Shown: positions 25,888-35,548 of the stretch, piece after piece
How the letters are laid out: each line of letters starts with the position of its first letter
Numbering within the stretch: the stretch's first letter is position 1
Source: an uncultured Campylobacter sp.
GTDB taxonomy: Bacteria; Campylobacterota; Campylobacteria; Campylobacterales; Campylobacteraceae
NCBI RefSeq assembly: GCF_937959485.1
Contig: NZ_CALGPY010000014.1
Span: 124,001-188,000, forward strand
Length of the DNA stretch: 64,000 bases
Reading direction: 5' to 3'
Notes under the pieces: model-generated
The model's input: the letters and a program-made list of their open reading frames with translations, nothing else
What the model was told of the DNA's origin: nothing
The model's database searches: none
Position numbers and translations under genes: made by a program

Positions 25888-28065
25888 ATGCCAAGCAAAA
25901 TCACTCTAAATATCGTCGGGATGAGCTGCGTAAACTGCTCCAATGCGATCGAGCGGTCAAGCCGCAAGATCGAGGGGGTGAAGGAAGCGCACGTAAATTT
26001 CGCAAACGGTAGCGGCGAGTTCGTACTAGATGACCCCGCCGTAGAGGAGACGCTAAAAGCCAAGATCAAAAAGCTAGGCTACGACATCGCCGTGGATTAC
26101 GAGGATTTGGAGCGCAAAAAGCGGAGCAATCTCAAAGCGGCGCTATTTAGGCTAATCCTAGCTCTCATTTTGGCCGCGGCGGTAATGGCTGTGGAGATGA
26201 GCGGGTTTTTGAGCTTCGTTCCAAAGGCGCTGCTTTGCGCGGCAATGGCGTGCGTGAGCCTATTTTACTGCGGCAAGAACTTCTTTTATCACGCTTACGG
26301 CTCTCTGAAAAACAGAAGCTTCGATATGAATGTACTCGTGGCGATGGGAAGCTTTTTCGCGTTTGCCTATTCGCTAACGGCCGCGGCGTGGGTCTATACG
26401 CACGGCGCACAGAACGAATTTACCAATCTTTATTTCTCGTCCGCCTCGATGATAATCGCCTTTATTTCGCTCGGCAAATACCTAGAAGAGCGCAGCAAGA
26501 TGAAGGCGAACGACTACATCAAGGGGCTAATCGATCTAAGCCCTAAAACCGCACTTTTGATCAAAGATGACGGTACGATAGCCGAAGTGCGCGCAGAAGC
26601 GCTAAAGCCGGGCGATAAAGTGCTAGTAAAAAACGGCTCGCGCATCCCTTGCGACGGGCTTATCGTCGAGGGCGGCGCGCAGATCGATGCTTCGCTCATC
26701 AGCGGCGAGAGCTTGGCGGTTTATAAAAGCGTAGGCGATGAGGTCAATGCGGGCTGCGTCAGCACTGATGGTGTCATCTACGTGAAGGTGACGAAATTCC
26801 CGCATCAGACGCTGCTTGCCGAGATTAAAAATCTGCTAAACGAGGCGGGCAACAAAAAGATGCCGATCGCGCGCTTTGCCGATAAAATTTCAAATATCTT
26901 CGTGCCCGCGGTGATTATGATCGCGCTTGTCAGCTTTATAGCGTGGATGGCGCTTGACGGGCGACTCTCATACGCCGCATCCGCCGCTATCTGCGTGCTT
27001 ATCATCTCCTGCCCGTGCGCGCTAGGTCTTGCGACGCCGATTGCGATCGTTTGCGCGATCTCAAACGCCGCAAAGGCTGGAATTTTAATCAAAAATCCCG
27101 AAATTTTAGAAATTTTAAAGGACGCGGACGTTGCGGTTTTCGATAAAACCGGCACGCTTAGCAAGGGCGAAATTTCGGTAAGCTTCAGCGATCTGAGCGC
27201 CCAGGATCTCTACGCTTTAGCAAGTGCGCAAAAGCTTAGCGAGCATCCGATCTCAAAGGCGATCGTGAAATTTGCCGAGCTGAAATTCGGCGAAATTTCT
27301 AAATTTAACGGCGAGTTCGAAAGCATCGCGGGCAAGGGGATCGTCGCGAAAAATCCCACCGGCGAAATCCTTTGCGGCAGTGCAGGCTTTCTGCGCGAGC
27401 GCGGCGTGGATGCGGGCGTCGAAGTAGAAGCGGAGGAGCTTTTAGACAAGGGCTTCGGCGTCGTTTACTGCGCGATAGGCGGCTCATATGCGGGCTTTAT
27501 CGCATTTAGCGACGAGATCAGAACCGAAGCGCGCGGCGTCGTACAGGCGCTGCAAAAAAGCGGCGTAAAAACCGTTATGCTAACGGGCGATAACGCCAAA
27601 ACGGCAAATTTCGTCGCTCGCAACCTCGGCATCGACGAGGTAAAAAGCGGAGTGCTTCCAAGCGGCAAATATGAGTTCATCAAATCCCTGACGGACGAAG
27701 GCAAGCGGGTGCTTTTCGTGGGCGATGGCGTCAATGACGCGCCGAGCTTAAAAGCTGCTAGCATCGGCATCGCGATGAACGGCGGCAGCGACGTAGCCAA
27801 GGGTGCGGGCGACGTGATTTTTATAAAAAACGACCTTGAAAGCGTGCTGTATCTATTCCGCCTAGGCGGTGCCGCCATGCGGACGATCAAGCAAAACCTC
27901 TTCTGGGCGCTCTTTTACAACGCCGTATGTATCCCGATCGCGGCAGGCGCGCTATATCCAGCGCTCGGCGTGCTTCTAAAGCCGATGTACGGCGCCGCGG
28001 CGATGTGCTTTAGCTCCGTAACGGTCGTGCTAAATTCCATCAGATTGAAATTCGCTAAATTTTAA
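25888..28065 (+). CDS. copA: Copper-exporting P1B-type ATPase
   Basis: 725 residues. One N-terminal HMA domain (GMSCVNCSNAI, 11-21), eight membrane helices, and SCPCALGLATP near 374 in helix 6 for Cu(I) binding. The phosphorylated Asp lies in DKTGT near 418, the HP motif in SEHPIS near 450, TGDN near 565 and GDGVNDAP near 612. The C-terminal NLFWALFYNAVCIPIAAG and MCFSSVTVVLNSIR hold the further copper-site residues N, Y, M and S. It exports copper from the cytoplasm. Pairs with the chaperone at 25660; no CueR-like regulator is nearby. Confidence 0.96.
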   Translation: MPSKITLNIVGMSCVNCSNAIERSSRKIEGVKEAHVNFANGSGEFVLDDPAVEETLKAKIKKLGYDIAVDYEDLERKKRSNLKAALFRLILALILAAAVMAVEMSGFLSFVPKALLCAAMACVSLFYCGKNFFYHAYGSLKNRSFDMNVLVAMGSFFAFAYSLTAAAWVYTHGAQNEFTNLYFSSASMIIAFISLGKYLEERSKMKANDYIKGLIDLSPKTALLIKDDGTIAEVRAEALKPGDKVLVKNGSRIPCDGLIVEGGAQIDASLISGESLAVYKSVGDEVNAGCVSTDGVIYVKVTKFPHQTLLAEIKNLLNEAGNKKMPIARFADKISNIFVPAVIMIALVSFIAWMALDGRLSYAASAAICVLIISCPCALGLATPIAIVCAISNAAKAGILIKNPEILEILKDADVAVFDKTGTLSKGEISVSFSDLSAQDLYALASAQKLSEHPISKAIVKFAELKFGEISKFNGEFESIAGKGIVAKNPTGEILCGSAGFLRERGVDAGVEVEAEELLDKGFGVVYCAIGGSYAGFIAFSDEIRTEARGVVQALQKSGVKTVMLTGDNAKTANFVARNLGIDEVKSGVLPSGKYEFIKSLTDEGKRVLFVGDGVNDAPSLKAASIGIAMNGGSDVAKGAGDVIFIKNDLESVLYLFRLGGAAMRTIKQNLFWALFYNAVCIPIAAGALYPALGVLLKPMYGAAAMCFSSVTVVLNSIRLKFAKF

Positions 28066-28543
28066 CGCGACGGATTTTGCGCTAGGCGCGGAATTTTGCG
28101 CGGCGAAATTTTAATTCTACTCCGCGCAGAGCGCGTAAAATTCTTTCATTCTGCAAGGAATTCTACCTCGCAAATTCTATCTCGCTATAATGCGCGTAGA
28201 ATTCCACGGAACGGGCTCCACTTGAAAAATTTTATTTCATGATAAACCTAGCGCGGAATTCCGCTAGATTTGTACAGCTTGCAAAATTTTATTTTACCGC
28301 TAGCTCGTGCGTAAATTTAAAATTTTAACGTCGCGGTTCGCTGTGCTCTCATATAGTGCCGCTCGTCGCTGCGCCTCTAACTGCCATTATTTAACGCCGT
28401 TCGCCGCCGCGCCGTAAAATTTTAAAAATTCTGCAAAATTTTATAAGGTTGAAAGGAATTCCATAAAATTCCACCGCCCGCACTAAGTTTTAATAAATAA
28501 ATTTAAAGGTAAAATAACGCTTCAAATGCAATTCGAGGTAGCG
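28066..28543. other. Spacer after copA
   Basis: No gene seen. Rich in GGAATTC/AGAATTC and AAAATTTTA words, the same words that build the low-complexity protein inserts. Confidence 0.5.
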
Positions 28544-29776
28544 ATGCGAAAAATTCTAATGGGTTCGTTTGTTTTTTGCGGCACGCTTTTTGGCGCTTCT
28601 TGCGAGCAGATGCTAAGCGATCCGCGCGGCTTTTTTAGCAAAGAGCCTGCGGACGAAGAGCTGCTGCAAAGCGATTTTGGCTGTAAAGGCTCGCTAGCTG
28701 GCGCAGAATTTTTGCAAAATTTAAAAAGCGCGTCTTCTGAGATCAGGGACGAAAATATCGATTGCGTCGGTAATGAAGCCTTGCTGAACGAAAAAAGGCT
28801 TGAGCGAACCTTGGCGTTTGCGGGGATGGACGGAGAGGGATTTTTAAGCTATGCTAAAGAGAAAAACTACGCACAAATTAGCGAAAAATCGCTTGAAGCC
28901 TTAGAATTTTACTCCGAGCGCAAGATTGGAAATTTCATCGCTTATGGCAATTTTATGGGCGAGATCCCGGTAGCCAGGGAGGCGTTAAGAGATTATTTCG
29001 CCGCTAAATTCAACAAAAACGACGCTGATGAGCTGGCAAGCGCCGTGATAGCGGAATTTATTGCATACGCCGCAAAAGATCGCAAGGCGGGAGATTACGG
29101 TGAGCTTGAGCTGGCGCTAAAAGGCGGAGTAGGCGCAGATGAGTTTCGTACGCTACTTTTTAGCAAGGATTTTGCGATTTACGAGCTTGATAATGCCCTG
29201 GATCTGGCACTTTTGCTAGGATATGACGAGCGTTTTAGCGGTGCTTTGATCGAGCGAGGTGCGCAGGTGAATGCTGGCGAGGAAAACTCGCTATTTTACG
29301 CGATGAATAACGTTCAAAGCGCTAAATTTATGATCTCTAAAGGCGCCTTGGTTAGCTATAAAAACTCACTTGGGCAAACTCCGATATTTTTCGCCGCCGC
29401 GGCAAAAAATTATGAGCTCGTAAAATTGCTAATCTACTCGCACGCTAGCGTAAATGTCCGCCAGATCGGCAGCGCTGAAGCTCAGGCTCTAGCGTCGCTA
29501 GGCGAGCGTAGCGACGGCTGTGAACGTTCGGGCGCGGGTAAGACACTGCTGATGTTTGCGGCGCAAAAAAGTACCAAGCAGATCGTTGAATTGCTCGTAA
29601 AATCGGGCGCAAACGAAAAGGCGGCCGACGAGGCGGGGCTAAATGCGCTAGACTACGCGCTTGCGGGTGGTGAAGCGGCTACGCAGAGCTATTTGCGCTC
29701 GCTTGGATTAAGTCCTACGCAAGTAAGCGATGATTTTACGAGCGATCCGCAAGATGCACCTGAGCGTGAAAATTAG
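28544..29776 (+). CDS. Secreted ankyrin-repeat protein
   Basis: 410 residues from the ATG at 28544, which follows GAGGTAGCG; an ATG at 28526 in the same frame adds six residues before a clean signal peptide (MRKILMGSFVFCGTLFGASC). A possible lipobox is not convincing. The middle is alpha-helical without known domain. Residues about 225-395 hold four or more ankyrin units (LDLALLLGYDERFSGALIER, TPIFFAAAAKNYELVKLLIY, TLLMFAAQKSTKQIVELLVK, NALDYALAGG). Probably a periplasmic protein-binding protein, partner unknown. It is one of three ankyrin genes in the window. Confidence 0.72.
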   Translation: MRKILMGSFVFCGTLFGASCEQMLSDPRGFFSKEPADEELLQSDFGCKGSLAGAEFLQNLKSASSEIRDENIDCVGNEALLNEKRLERTLAFAGMDGEGFLSYAKEKNYAQISEKSLEALEFYSERKIGNFIAYGNFMGEIPVAREALRDYFAAKFNKNDADELASAVIAEFIAYAAKDRKAGDYGELELALKGGVGADEFRTLLFSKDFAIYELDNALDLALLLGYDERFSGALIERGAQVNAGEENSLFYAMNNVQSAKFMISKGALVSYKNSLGQTPIFFAAAAKNYELVKLLIYSHASVNVRQIGSAEAQALASLGERSDGCERSGAGKTLLMFAAQKSTKQIVELLVKSGANEKAADEAGLNALDYALAGGEAATQSYLRSLGLSPTQVSDDFTSDPQDAPEREN

Positions 29777-30460
29777 CGGGCTTGATTTAAAGGGTCGCTC
29801 GCCGCTTCGTCGTCGTTTTGGGTTTGCGGCGTTTTGGGTTTGCAAAAGCCTTATGAGCTTTAAATTTAGAGTTTTGCCGCTTTGTAAATTCTATAGATTT
29901 AGCGGATTTTTCGAGTGCGAGTTGGTAGAATTTAACGCTTTAAAATTTTATCGCTTTGCTTGCGCAGGTTGCATGCTCTGAAATTTTATAAACGCGCAGG
30001 CAGGCTTGAGAAATGGCGATTTGTGCGTTTATGCGCGATAAAATTTTTGCTGATGGATTTTGGTTTGCGATCAAGAGCGGGATTTCGTCAAATTTTGCGC
30101 GAGAAATTTATCGCTTTTGCGACAAAGTAAGCGTTGCATCATTGTGGAATTTTACCTTGATTTGAAGCTTTTGCTATGTTAAATAGAATTTAATACGCGT
30201 TTATAAAATGCTTTTGATTACGCCGCGCGCGGTATTTTGCACCGGAGAGATTTTTCTGCGCGATAAATTGCTTAAAAATGCGTTCGCAAAATTGCAAACG
30301 CAGCAAAATAGCAGAGTTTACTGCGCGATTAAGGCGCTCAATAATCGCCGTAAAAGAAAGTACGCAATACAAATAATTGCTGCAAGGTGCGCAGAATTTT
30401 AAAATTTAACCCCCGATCGGAGGTTAAATTTTAAAATTTTATCAATCATCAAGGATTAAA
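29777..30460. other. 680-base spacer with a long palindrome at its end
   Basis: Short open frames on both strands have no ribosome sites and no recognisable protein. The only clear structure is the palindrome at 30395-30438. Confidence 0.5.
30395..30438. repeat. 44-base near-perfect palindrome before the antiporter gene
   Basis: Two 17-base arms (AATTTTAAAATTTAACC and its complement) enclose C-CCGATCGG-A, itself a palindrome. It lies 22 bases before the ATG of the antiporter. It could be a transcription terminator, a leader hairpin or a protein-binding site. Confidence 0.7.
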
Positions 30461-32161
30461 ATGTTAAAAAATTTGCTTATCTTTACGGCGATTTTTTTGC
30501 CCGCGCTAGCGCTTGCGGACGTGGAGCCCGCCGTGCGAAACAGCGAGCTTTACGGAGTGCTGACGCTTATCCCGCCGGTTGCGGCGATCGTACTTGCTTT
30601 TATCACCAAGGACGTGATTTTGTCGCTGTTTTTGGGCGTGCTAAGCGGGACTTTTCTCGTCGGTATGGTAGATCACGGCATCGCGGCTTCGGCGCTTTTT
30701 GCCTTTACGAACCTGTGCTCGCGCGTAGTAAAATCGATGGCGGATACGTGGAATGCGGGCATTTTGCTTCAGGTCATGTGTATCGGCGGGCTCATCGCTT
30801 TAGTGACCAAAAGCGGCGGCACGAAGGCGCTTGCGCTCTGGCTTAGCAAGCACGCAGACACCCCCGTTTTGGGTCAAATTTACACCTGGCTGATGGGTAT
30901 CGTGATATTTTTCGACGATTACGCAAACGCGCTGATCGTGGGTCCGATAATGCGGCCTCTGATGGATAAATTTAAAATTTCGCGCGCAAAATTCGCCTTC
31001 ATCATCGACGCGACCGCAGCGCCGATCACCGGCATCGCGGTGATCTCTACGTGGGTCGGAGTTGAAATTTCGGCGATCAAAGAGGCCTACTCGCAGATCG
31101 GCATAGAAAACATAAACGCCTTTACCGTCTTTGTAGAGACGATCCCGTATAGATTTTATAATATTTTCATGATCTTTTTCGTAGTCGCTACTGCCGTAAT
31201 GAGTAGGGAGTTTGGCTCGATGTATCGCGCAGAGATCGCATCTCGCGGCGGCAAGAGCTCCGCTGCGGATTTTAAGATCAAAAATTTAGAGGATCAAATT
31301 TTTGTACCCAAAGAGGGCGTCGCGCTTCGCAAGCTAAACGCGATAATCCCGCTAGGAGCGATGATTGTCCTTTCCGTCATCGGGTTTTACTTTAACGGCT
31401 ACAGCTCGCTGGAGGGCGAGGCTTTGGAGGCGGTCAAGGCAGCCCCTCTTAGCTTTACTTCTATCCGCACCGCATTTAGTGCGGCGGATGCTTCGGTCGT
31501 ACTGTTTCAATCCGCGCTCTTTTCATCGATCATCGCCGTCGTTTTAGGCATCGCGCAAAAAATTTACGGCGTCAAAGAGGCGATCGAGGTCTGGGTTGGC
31601 GGCTGGAAAAGTATGCTAAATACCGTCATAATCCTGCTTTTTGCGTGGTCGCTAAGCTCGGTTATCAAAGAGCTAGGCACTTCGCGCTATTTGGTCGAGC
31701 TTCTAAGCGACGCTACGCCGCGCTTTGCGCTTGCGATCGTGATCTTCGTGCTCAGCTCGTTTATCTCCTTTTCAACGGGCACAAGCTTCGGTACTATGGG
31801 CATCGTCACACCTTTAGCCGTGCCTCTTGCTCACGCCGTGGGGCAAAAATATGGCCTTAGCGGCGAGGAATTTCATGTTTTTATGTGCGTAAACGTAAGC
31901 GCGGTGCTTACCGGAGCGATCTTCGGCGATCACTGCTCGCCGATTTCTGATACGACGATCCTTTCTTCGATGGGCGCAGGCTGCGATCACATCGAGCACG
32001 TAAGCACGCAGATGACTTATGCGCTGGTCGTTTGCGGCATCAGTATCATTTGCGGCTACCTGCCTGCGGGCTTTGGGCTTAGCGTGTGGGCCTGCCTGAT
32101 CTTGGGTATCGCGGCTATCATTCTTTTACTGCGCGTGGTGGGTAAAAGAGTGGATGTATGA
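30461..32161 (+). CDS. NhaC-family Na+/H+ antiporter-like transporter
   Basis: 566 residues. The N-terminal 20 (MLKNLLIFTAIFLPALALAD) could be a cleaved signal. About twelve membrane helices follow. Motifs of the NhaC superfamily are visible: FFDDYANALIVGPIMRPL, FIIDATAAPITGIAVISTW, FSTGTSFGTMGIVTPLAVPL and GAIFGDHCSPISDTTILSS. Members exchange Na+ for H+ or, in some cases, amino or organic acids, so the substrate is not certain. AAGGATTAAA precedes the ATG. The stop overlaps trmA by four bases. Confidence 0.88.
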   Translation: MLKNLLIFTAIFLPALALADVEPAVRNSELYGVLTLIPPVAAIVLAFITKDVILSLFLGVLSGTFLVGMVDHGIAASALFAFTNLCSRVVKSMADTWNAGILLQVMCIGGLIALVTKSGGTKALALWLSKHADTPVLGQIYTWLMGIVIFFDDYANALIVGPIMRPLMDKFKISRAKFAFIIDATAAPITGIAVISTWVGVEISAIKEAYSQIGIENINAFTVFVETIPYRFYNIFMIFFVVATAVMSREFGSMYRAEIASRGGKSSAADFKIKNLEDQIFVPKEGVALRKLNAIIPLGAMIVLSVIGFYFNGYSSLEGEALEAVKAAPLSFTSIRTAFSAADASVVLFQSALFSSIIAVVLGIAQKIYGVKEAIEVWVGGWKSMLNTVIILLFAWSLSSVIKELGTSRYLVELLSDATPRFALAIVIFVLSSFISFSTGTSFGTMGIVTPLAVPLAHAVGQKYGLSGEEFHVFMCVNVSAVLTGAIFGDHCSPISDTTILSSMGAGCDHIEHVSTQMTYALVVCGISIICGYLPAGFGLSVWACLILGIAAIILLLRVVGKRVDV

Positions 32162-33441
32162 ATTGCGAAAGCTTCGGTAGTTGCGGCAGCTGTACGCTCG
32201 GTGAGCCCTATGAGGATCAAATTTTATATAAAAAGCGTCTGATAAGCGATAAGTTCAGAGAATTTTTTGACGGCGAGTTTGAGTTTTTTGCCTCAAGCCC
32301 TCAAAATTACCGCATCAGGGCGGAATTTGGCATCTGGCACGATATTTGGCATAGCGCATCTGATCTTGCCTACACGATGGGCGGCTCACAGAGTAAGAAA
32401 ATTTTAATTAACGAATGCCCAAAGGTAGCGCTTCCTATCGCAAATTTAATGCCGCAGCTGCTAGAGGCGCTTAGGCGGAGCGAAGCTTTAAAAGAGAGGC
32501 TCTTTGGCGTTGAGTTTATCTCGTGCGCCAGCGGGATTTTGGCGACGCTGCTTTATCATAAGCGCCTGGGCGAGCGCGAGCAGGGGGCGATTTGCGAGCT
32601 GGCGGGCAAGCTTGGTATCAGGGTTATGGCTCGCGCGCGCGGACAGAAGCTGCTAAGCGGCGAGCTAAGCCTCACGGACGAGCTTTGCGTGGACGGGCGA
32701 GTTTATAAATTTCGCTTCGGTGAAAACGCTTTCATCCAGCCAAACCGCGGCGTGAACGAAAAGATGATCGCCTGGGCGAGAAGCTGCGTAGACTTCGGCA
32801 AAGACGGCGCGAGCGAGAGGTGCAGCGCACAAAATTTTGCCGCACAAAATTCCGTTGAAAAAAATTCCATAGCGGGGAATTCCGCCGCGCAAAATTTGGC
32901 TAAAAAAAATTCCGTCGCGCAAAATTCGAGCTGCGAAAAACATGCCGTGCGCCCAGAAAGCTCCGGCGCGCGCGATCTGCTGGAGCTGTACTGCGGACAC
33001 GGCAACTTTACCATCCCGCTTGCGGCTAAATTTAACCGCGTGCTGGCGAGCGAAATTTCAAAAAGCTCGATTGCTAACGCCCGCATAAACTGCGAGCTCA
33101 ACGGCGTTTGCAACGCGCAATTCGTCCGCCTTAGCGCGGATGAGCTGATGAGCGCGTTTGCGCGCAGGCGCGAGTTTGAGCGGCTAAAGGGGATCGATAT
33201 TTTCAGCTACGATTTTTCGCACGTCTTGATCGATCCGCCGCGCGCGGGGCTGGAGCCTAGCGTGATTGATTTCATAAAAAATTTTCAAAATTTGATCTAC
33301 ATCTCCTGTAATCCGCAGACGCTTTTTAAAAATTTACGCTCGCTTTGCACTACGCACGAGGTGCGCAGGTTTGCGATCTTCGATCAGTTCGCGCATACGG
33401 CGCATATCGAATGCGGCGTGCTGCTGCGGCGCAGGAGCTAG
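32158..33441 (+). CDS. trmA: tRNA (uracil-54-C5)-methyltransferase with QNS-rich insert
   Basis: 427 residues; the usual TrmA is about 365. N-terminal cysteines are seen (CESFGSCGSC), along with the early NYRIRAEFGIW, SAM-binding LLELYCGHGNFTIPLA near 280, the IDPPRAGL motif, and the catalytic Cys in YISCNPQTL with a Glu near the C-terminus (HIECGVLL). It makes ribothymidine in the T-loop of tRNA. Residues about 214-270, just before the SAM motif, are an extra Ala-Gln-Asn-Ser-Lys stretch (FAAQNSVEKNSIAGNS). The catalytic parts are intact, so activity is likely. Overlaps the antiporter gene. Confidence 0.9.
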   Translation: MNCESFGSCGSCTLGEPYEDQILYKKRLISDKFREFFDGEFEFFASSPQNYRIRAEFGIWHDIWHSASDLAYTMGGSQSKKILINECPKVALPIANLMPQLLEALRRSEALKERLFGVEFISCASGILATLLYHKRLGEREQGAICELAGKLGIRVMARARGQKLLSGELSLTDELCVDGRVYKFRFGENAFIQPNRGVNEKMIAWARSCVDFGKDGASERCSAQNFAAQNSVEKNSIAGNSAAQNLAKKNSVAQNSSCEKHAVRPESSGARDLLELYCGHGNFTIPLAAKFNRVLASEISKSSIANARINCELNGVCNAQFVRLSADELMSAFARRREFERLKGIDIFSYDFSHVLIDPPRAGLEPSVIDFIKNFQNLIYISCNPQTLFKNLRSLCTTHEVRRFAIFDQFAHTAHIECGVLLRRRS

Positions 33442-33505
33442 GCGAGCTTAAAACCGAAGCCGCGGATTTATGCTGCGCGCGGGATAAAATTTCGCCTAAA
33501 ATATG

Positions 33506-33511
33506 TATAAT
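33506..33511 (+). promoter_or_regulatory. -10 box of the ilvA promoter
   Basis: TATAAT, 30 bases before the ilvA ATG. The ribosome site GAAAGGAAG follows. Confidence 0.6.
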
Positions 33512-33541
33512 AACAAAATTTAAAATTACGAAAGGAAGTAG

Positions 33542-34753
33542 ATGGTTGATCTAAATAAAATCATCCAAGCAAAGCGCACGATAAACGATTTCGTCTATAA
33601 AACGCCCTTTGCTCTGGCGCCGAAGCTCAGCAAGCTTTACGGCGCGGAAGTGTATCTCAAAAGCGAGAACTTGCAGCGCACCGGCGCATATAAGATCCGC
33701 GGCGCTTACAATAAAATCGCGCATCTGACGGACGAGGAGCGGGCGCACGGAGTAATAGCTGCAAGCGCGGGCAACCACGCACAAGGCGTAGCGATGAGCG
33801 CGCAAAAATTCGGCGTGCATGCTGTGATCGTAATGCCTGAAGCTACACCACTGCTTAAGGTAAGCGGCACGAAGGCTCTGGGCGCGGAGATCATCCTAAA
33901 GGGCGATAATTTCGACGAGGCGTACGCGTTTGCACTGGAATATGCAAAGGAACACAATCTGACGTTTGTGCATCCCTTTAACGACGAGTTCGTCCAAGCG
34001 GGCCAAGGCACGATCGCGCTTGAGATGATCGAAGAAGTTGCAGATCTTGAATACATCGTCGTTCCGGTTGGTGGCGGCGGGCTTGCGACGGGGGTTTGCA
34101 GCTGCGCTAAACAGATCAATCCGGACATCAAAATTATCGCTGTAGCCGCCAAGGGCGCTCCCGCGATGCACGATAGCTTCGTCGCGAAAAAACCGCTAAA
34201 TTCCAAATCCGTCCGCACCATCGCCGACGGCATCGCTGTGCGGGATACTAGCGAGATCACGCTCTCTACGATCATCGAGTGCGTCGATGAGTTCGTGCAG
34301 GTCGATGACGAGGAGATCGCAAGCGCGATACTCTATCTGCTCGAGCAGCAAAAAATCATCGTCGAGGGTGCGGGCGCGGCGGGCGTAGCGGCGCTGATGA
34401 ACGCGAAATTTGCATTCCCCGCGGGCGCAAAGATCGGCATCATCCTAAGCGGCGGCAATATCGACGTACAGATGCTAAACATCATCATCGAAAAAGGCCT
34501 CATAAAATCGCACCGCAAGATGACGATCAACGTCACGCTCGTCGATAAGCCGGGCGCGCTTACGGGGCTTACCGAAATTTTGCGCCGCGCCAACGCAAAC
34601 ATCGTCAAGATCGACTACGACCGCTTCTCGACCAATATCGAGTACGGCGACGCGCAGATCACGATCACGCTTGAGACCAAAGGTAAGACTCATCAAGAGG
34701 ACATCGCCTGGGCGCTCAAAAACGCGGGGTATGATTTCAGGGAGATTTTGTAA
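33542..34753 (+). CDS. ilvA: Threonine ammonia-lyase with C-terminal ACT domain
   Basis: 403 residues. The PLP lysine is K51 in SENLQRTGAYKIRGAYN. SAGNHAQGVA (near 80) binds the carboxylate, and the Gly-rich PVGGGGLATG near 177 holds the PLP phosphate. Residues about 325-403 form an ACT domain (INVTLVDKPGALTGLTEILR), which in relatives senses amino acids. It deaminates threonine to 2-oxobutanoate for isoleucine. The short form with one ACT domain is common in this group. Own promoter; no other ilv gene nearby. Confidence 0.94.
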   Translation: MVDLNKIIQAKRTINDFVYKTPFALAPKLSKLYGAEVYLKSENLQRTGAYKIRGAYNKIAHLTDEERAHGVIAASAGNHAQGVAMSAQKFGVHAVIVMPEATPLLKVSGTKALGAEIILKGDNFDEAYAFALEYAKEHNLTFVHPFNDEFVQAGQGTIALEMIEEVADLEYIVVPVGGGGLATGVCSCAKQINPDIKIIAVAAKGAPAMHDSFVAKKPLNSKSVRTIADGIAVRDTSEITLSTIIECVDEFVQVDDEEIASAILYLLEQQKIIVEGAGAAGVAALMNAKFAFPAGAKIGIILSGGNIDVQMLNIIIEKGLIKSHRKMTINVTLVDKPGALTGLTEILRRANANIVKIDYDRFSTNIEYGDAQITITLETKGKTHQEDIAWALKNAGYDFREIL

Positions 34754-35548
34754 AATTTCTCGGGAGTTTTTAAAATTTATTTTCGCTCGTGAATTTGTCT
34801 AAAATTGCAAAGTTTACTCGCTTGCATCCTGATTACAGCTTGCAGCGGGTAAATTTTAATTTGCCTCCATTTTATATTTGCTGCGCCGAAACACTTTGCG
34901 GCTCGCGGTTTTAAATTTTACGTAAAATTTGAAATTCAAAATATGCGGCGTAAGCCGCAGTTTAAATAACGCGAGCGTAGCTCGCACTTCTAGCGTCGCG
35001 CGGGTGGGGGTTGGTAAGGGGGCGGGCGCGCCTCGCAACTCTGAGCGCCGCCCCCTTACGGATTATGTGTAACGCATACGCGGGCTCGAATTTATAAAGA
35101 TTTCACTATGTGTTAAATTTTAGTATTTTTAGCTCTTTGTGTATTTCTCTCGGGGCGGGAAAGGGGCTTGAATTGCGAGGTCGCATTTCTCGCGGGCGCC
35201 GCCTTTGCAGCACCGCATTGCTCTGCTCGCCCACAAACCCCACCCATCCCCCGACGACGCTATCGGTGCAGGCTGCGCCTGAGTTTAATTCTAATGAAAT
35301 GAACAAGCATAAAATTTCGTGTGTTGTAATTCAAGCCATATCAAAATTTAACATTAGCCACAAGGCTGATCCCTGGCACGCTCAAGGGGCGGACTGTTCC
35401 GCATTAAATTTTATAATCGCGGCACGCTTCTTTAAAATTTCTTTTGCGATTTTAAAATTTCGCGTCGCAAAAATCGTAAAATTTTAATTGCACTACAAAT
35501 CGGCGCTGTATTTTGCTAAAATACCGATAAAATTTTAAAGGATGAAAT
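34754..35548. other. 800-base spacer with a cluster of GC-rich hairpins
   Basis: No convincing gene. Perfect hairpins lie at 34944-34959 (TGCGGC/GCCGCA), 34971-34985 (GCGAGC/GCTCGC) and 35014-35059 (12-base stem GTAAGGGGGCGG). G-rich and C-rich runs continue to about 35270. The 126-codon frame at 35110 is Pro/Ser-rich and lacks a ribosome site. Confidence 0.6.
34944..35059. repeat. Three consecutive inverted repeats
   Basis: The three perfect stems listed for this spacer lie within 116 bases. The last has 12 base pairs and a 22-base loop. None has a following T run, so simple termination is not evident. Confidence 0.6.

Noticed and set aside
29730..29981. 83-codon frame overlapping the end of the ankyrin gene
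   Set aside because: Starts inside the ankyrin gene without a ribosome site and is made of spacer words (KFYRFSGF-like).
35110..35487. 126-codon frame in the hairpin-rich spacer
   Set aside because: No ribosome site; the product is a mix of Pro/Ser and AAATTT-derived residues. Another frame on the other strand overlaps it.
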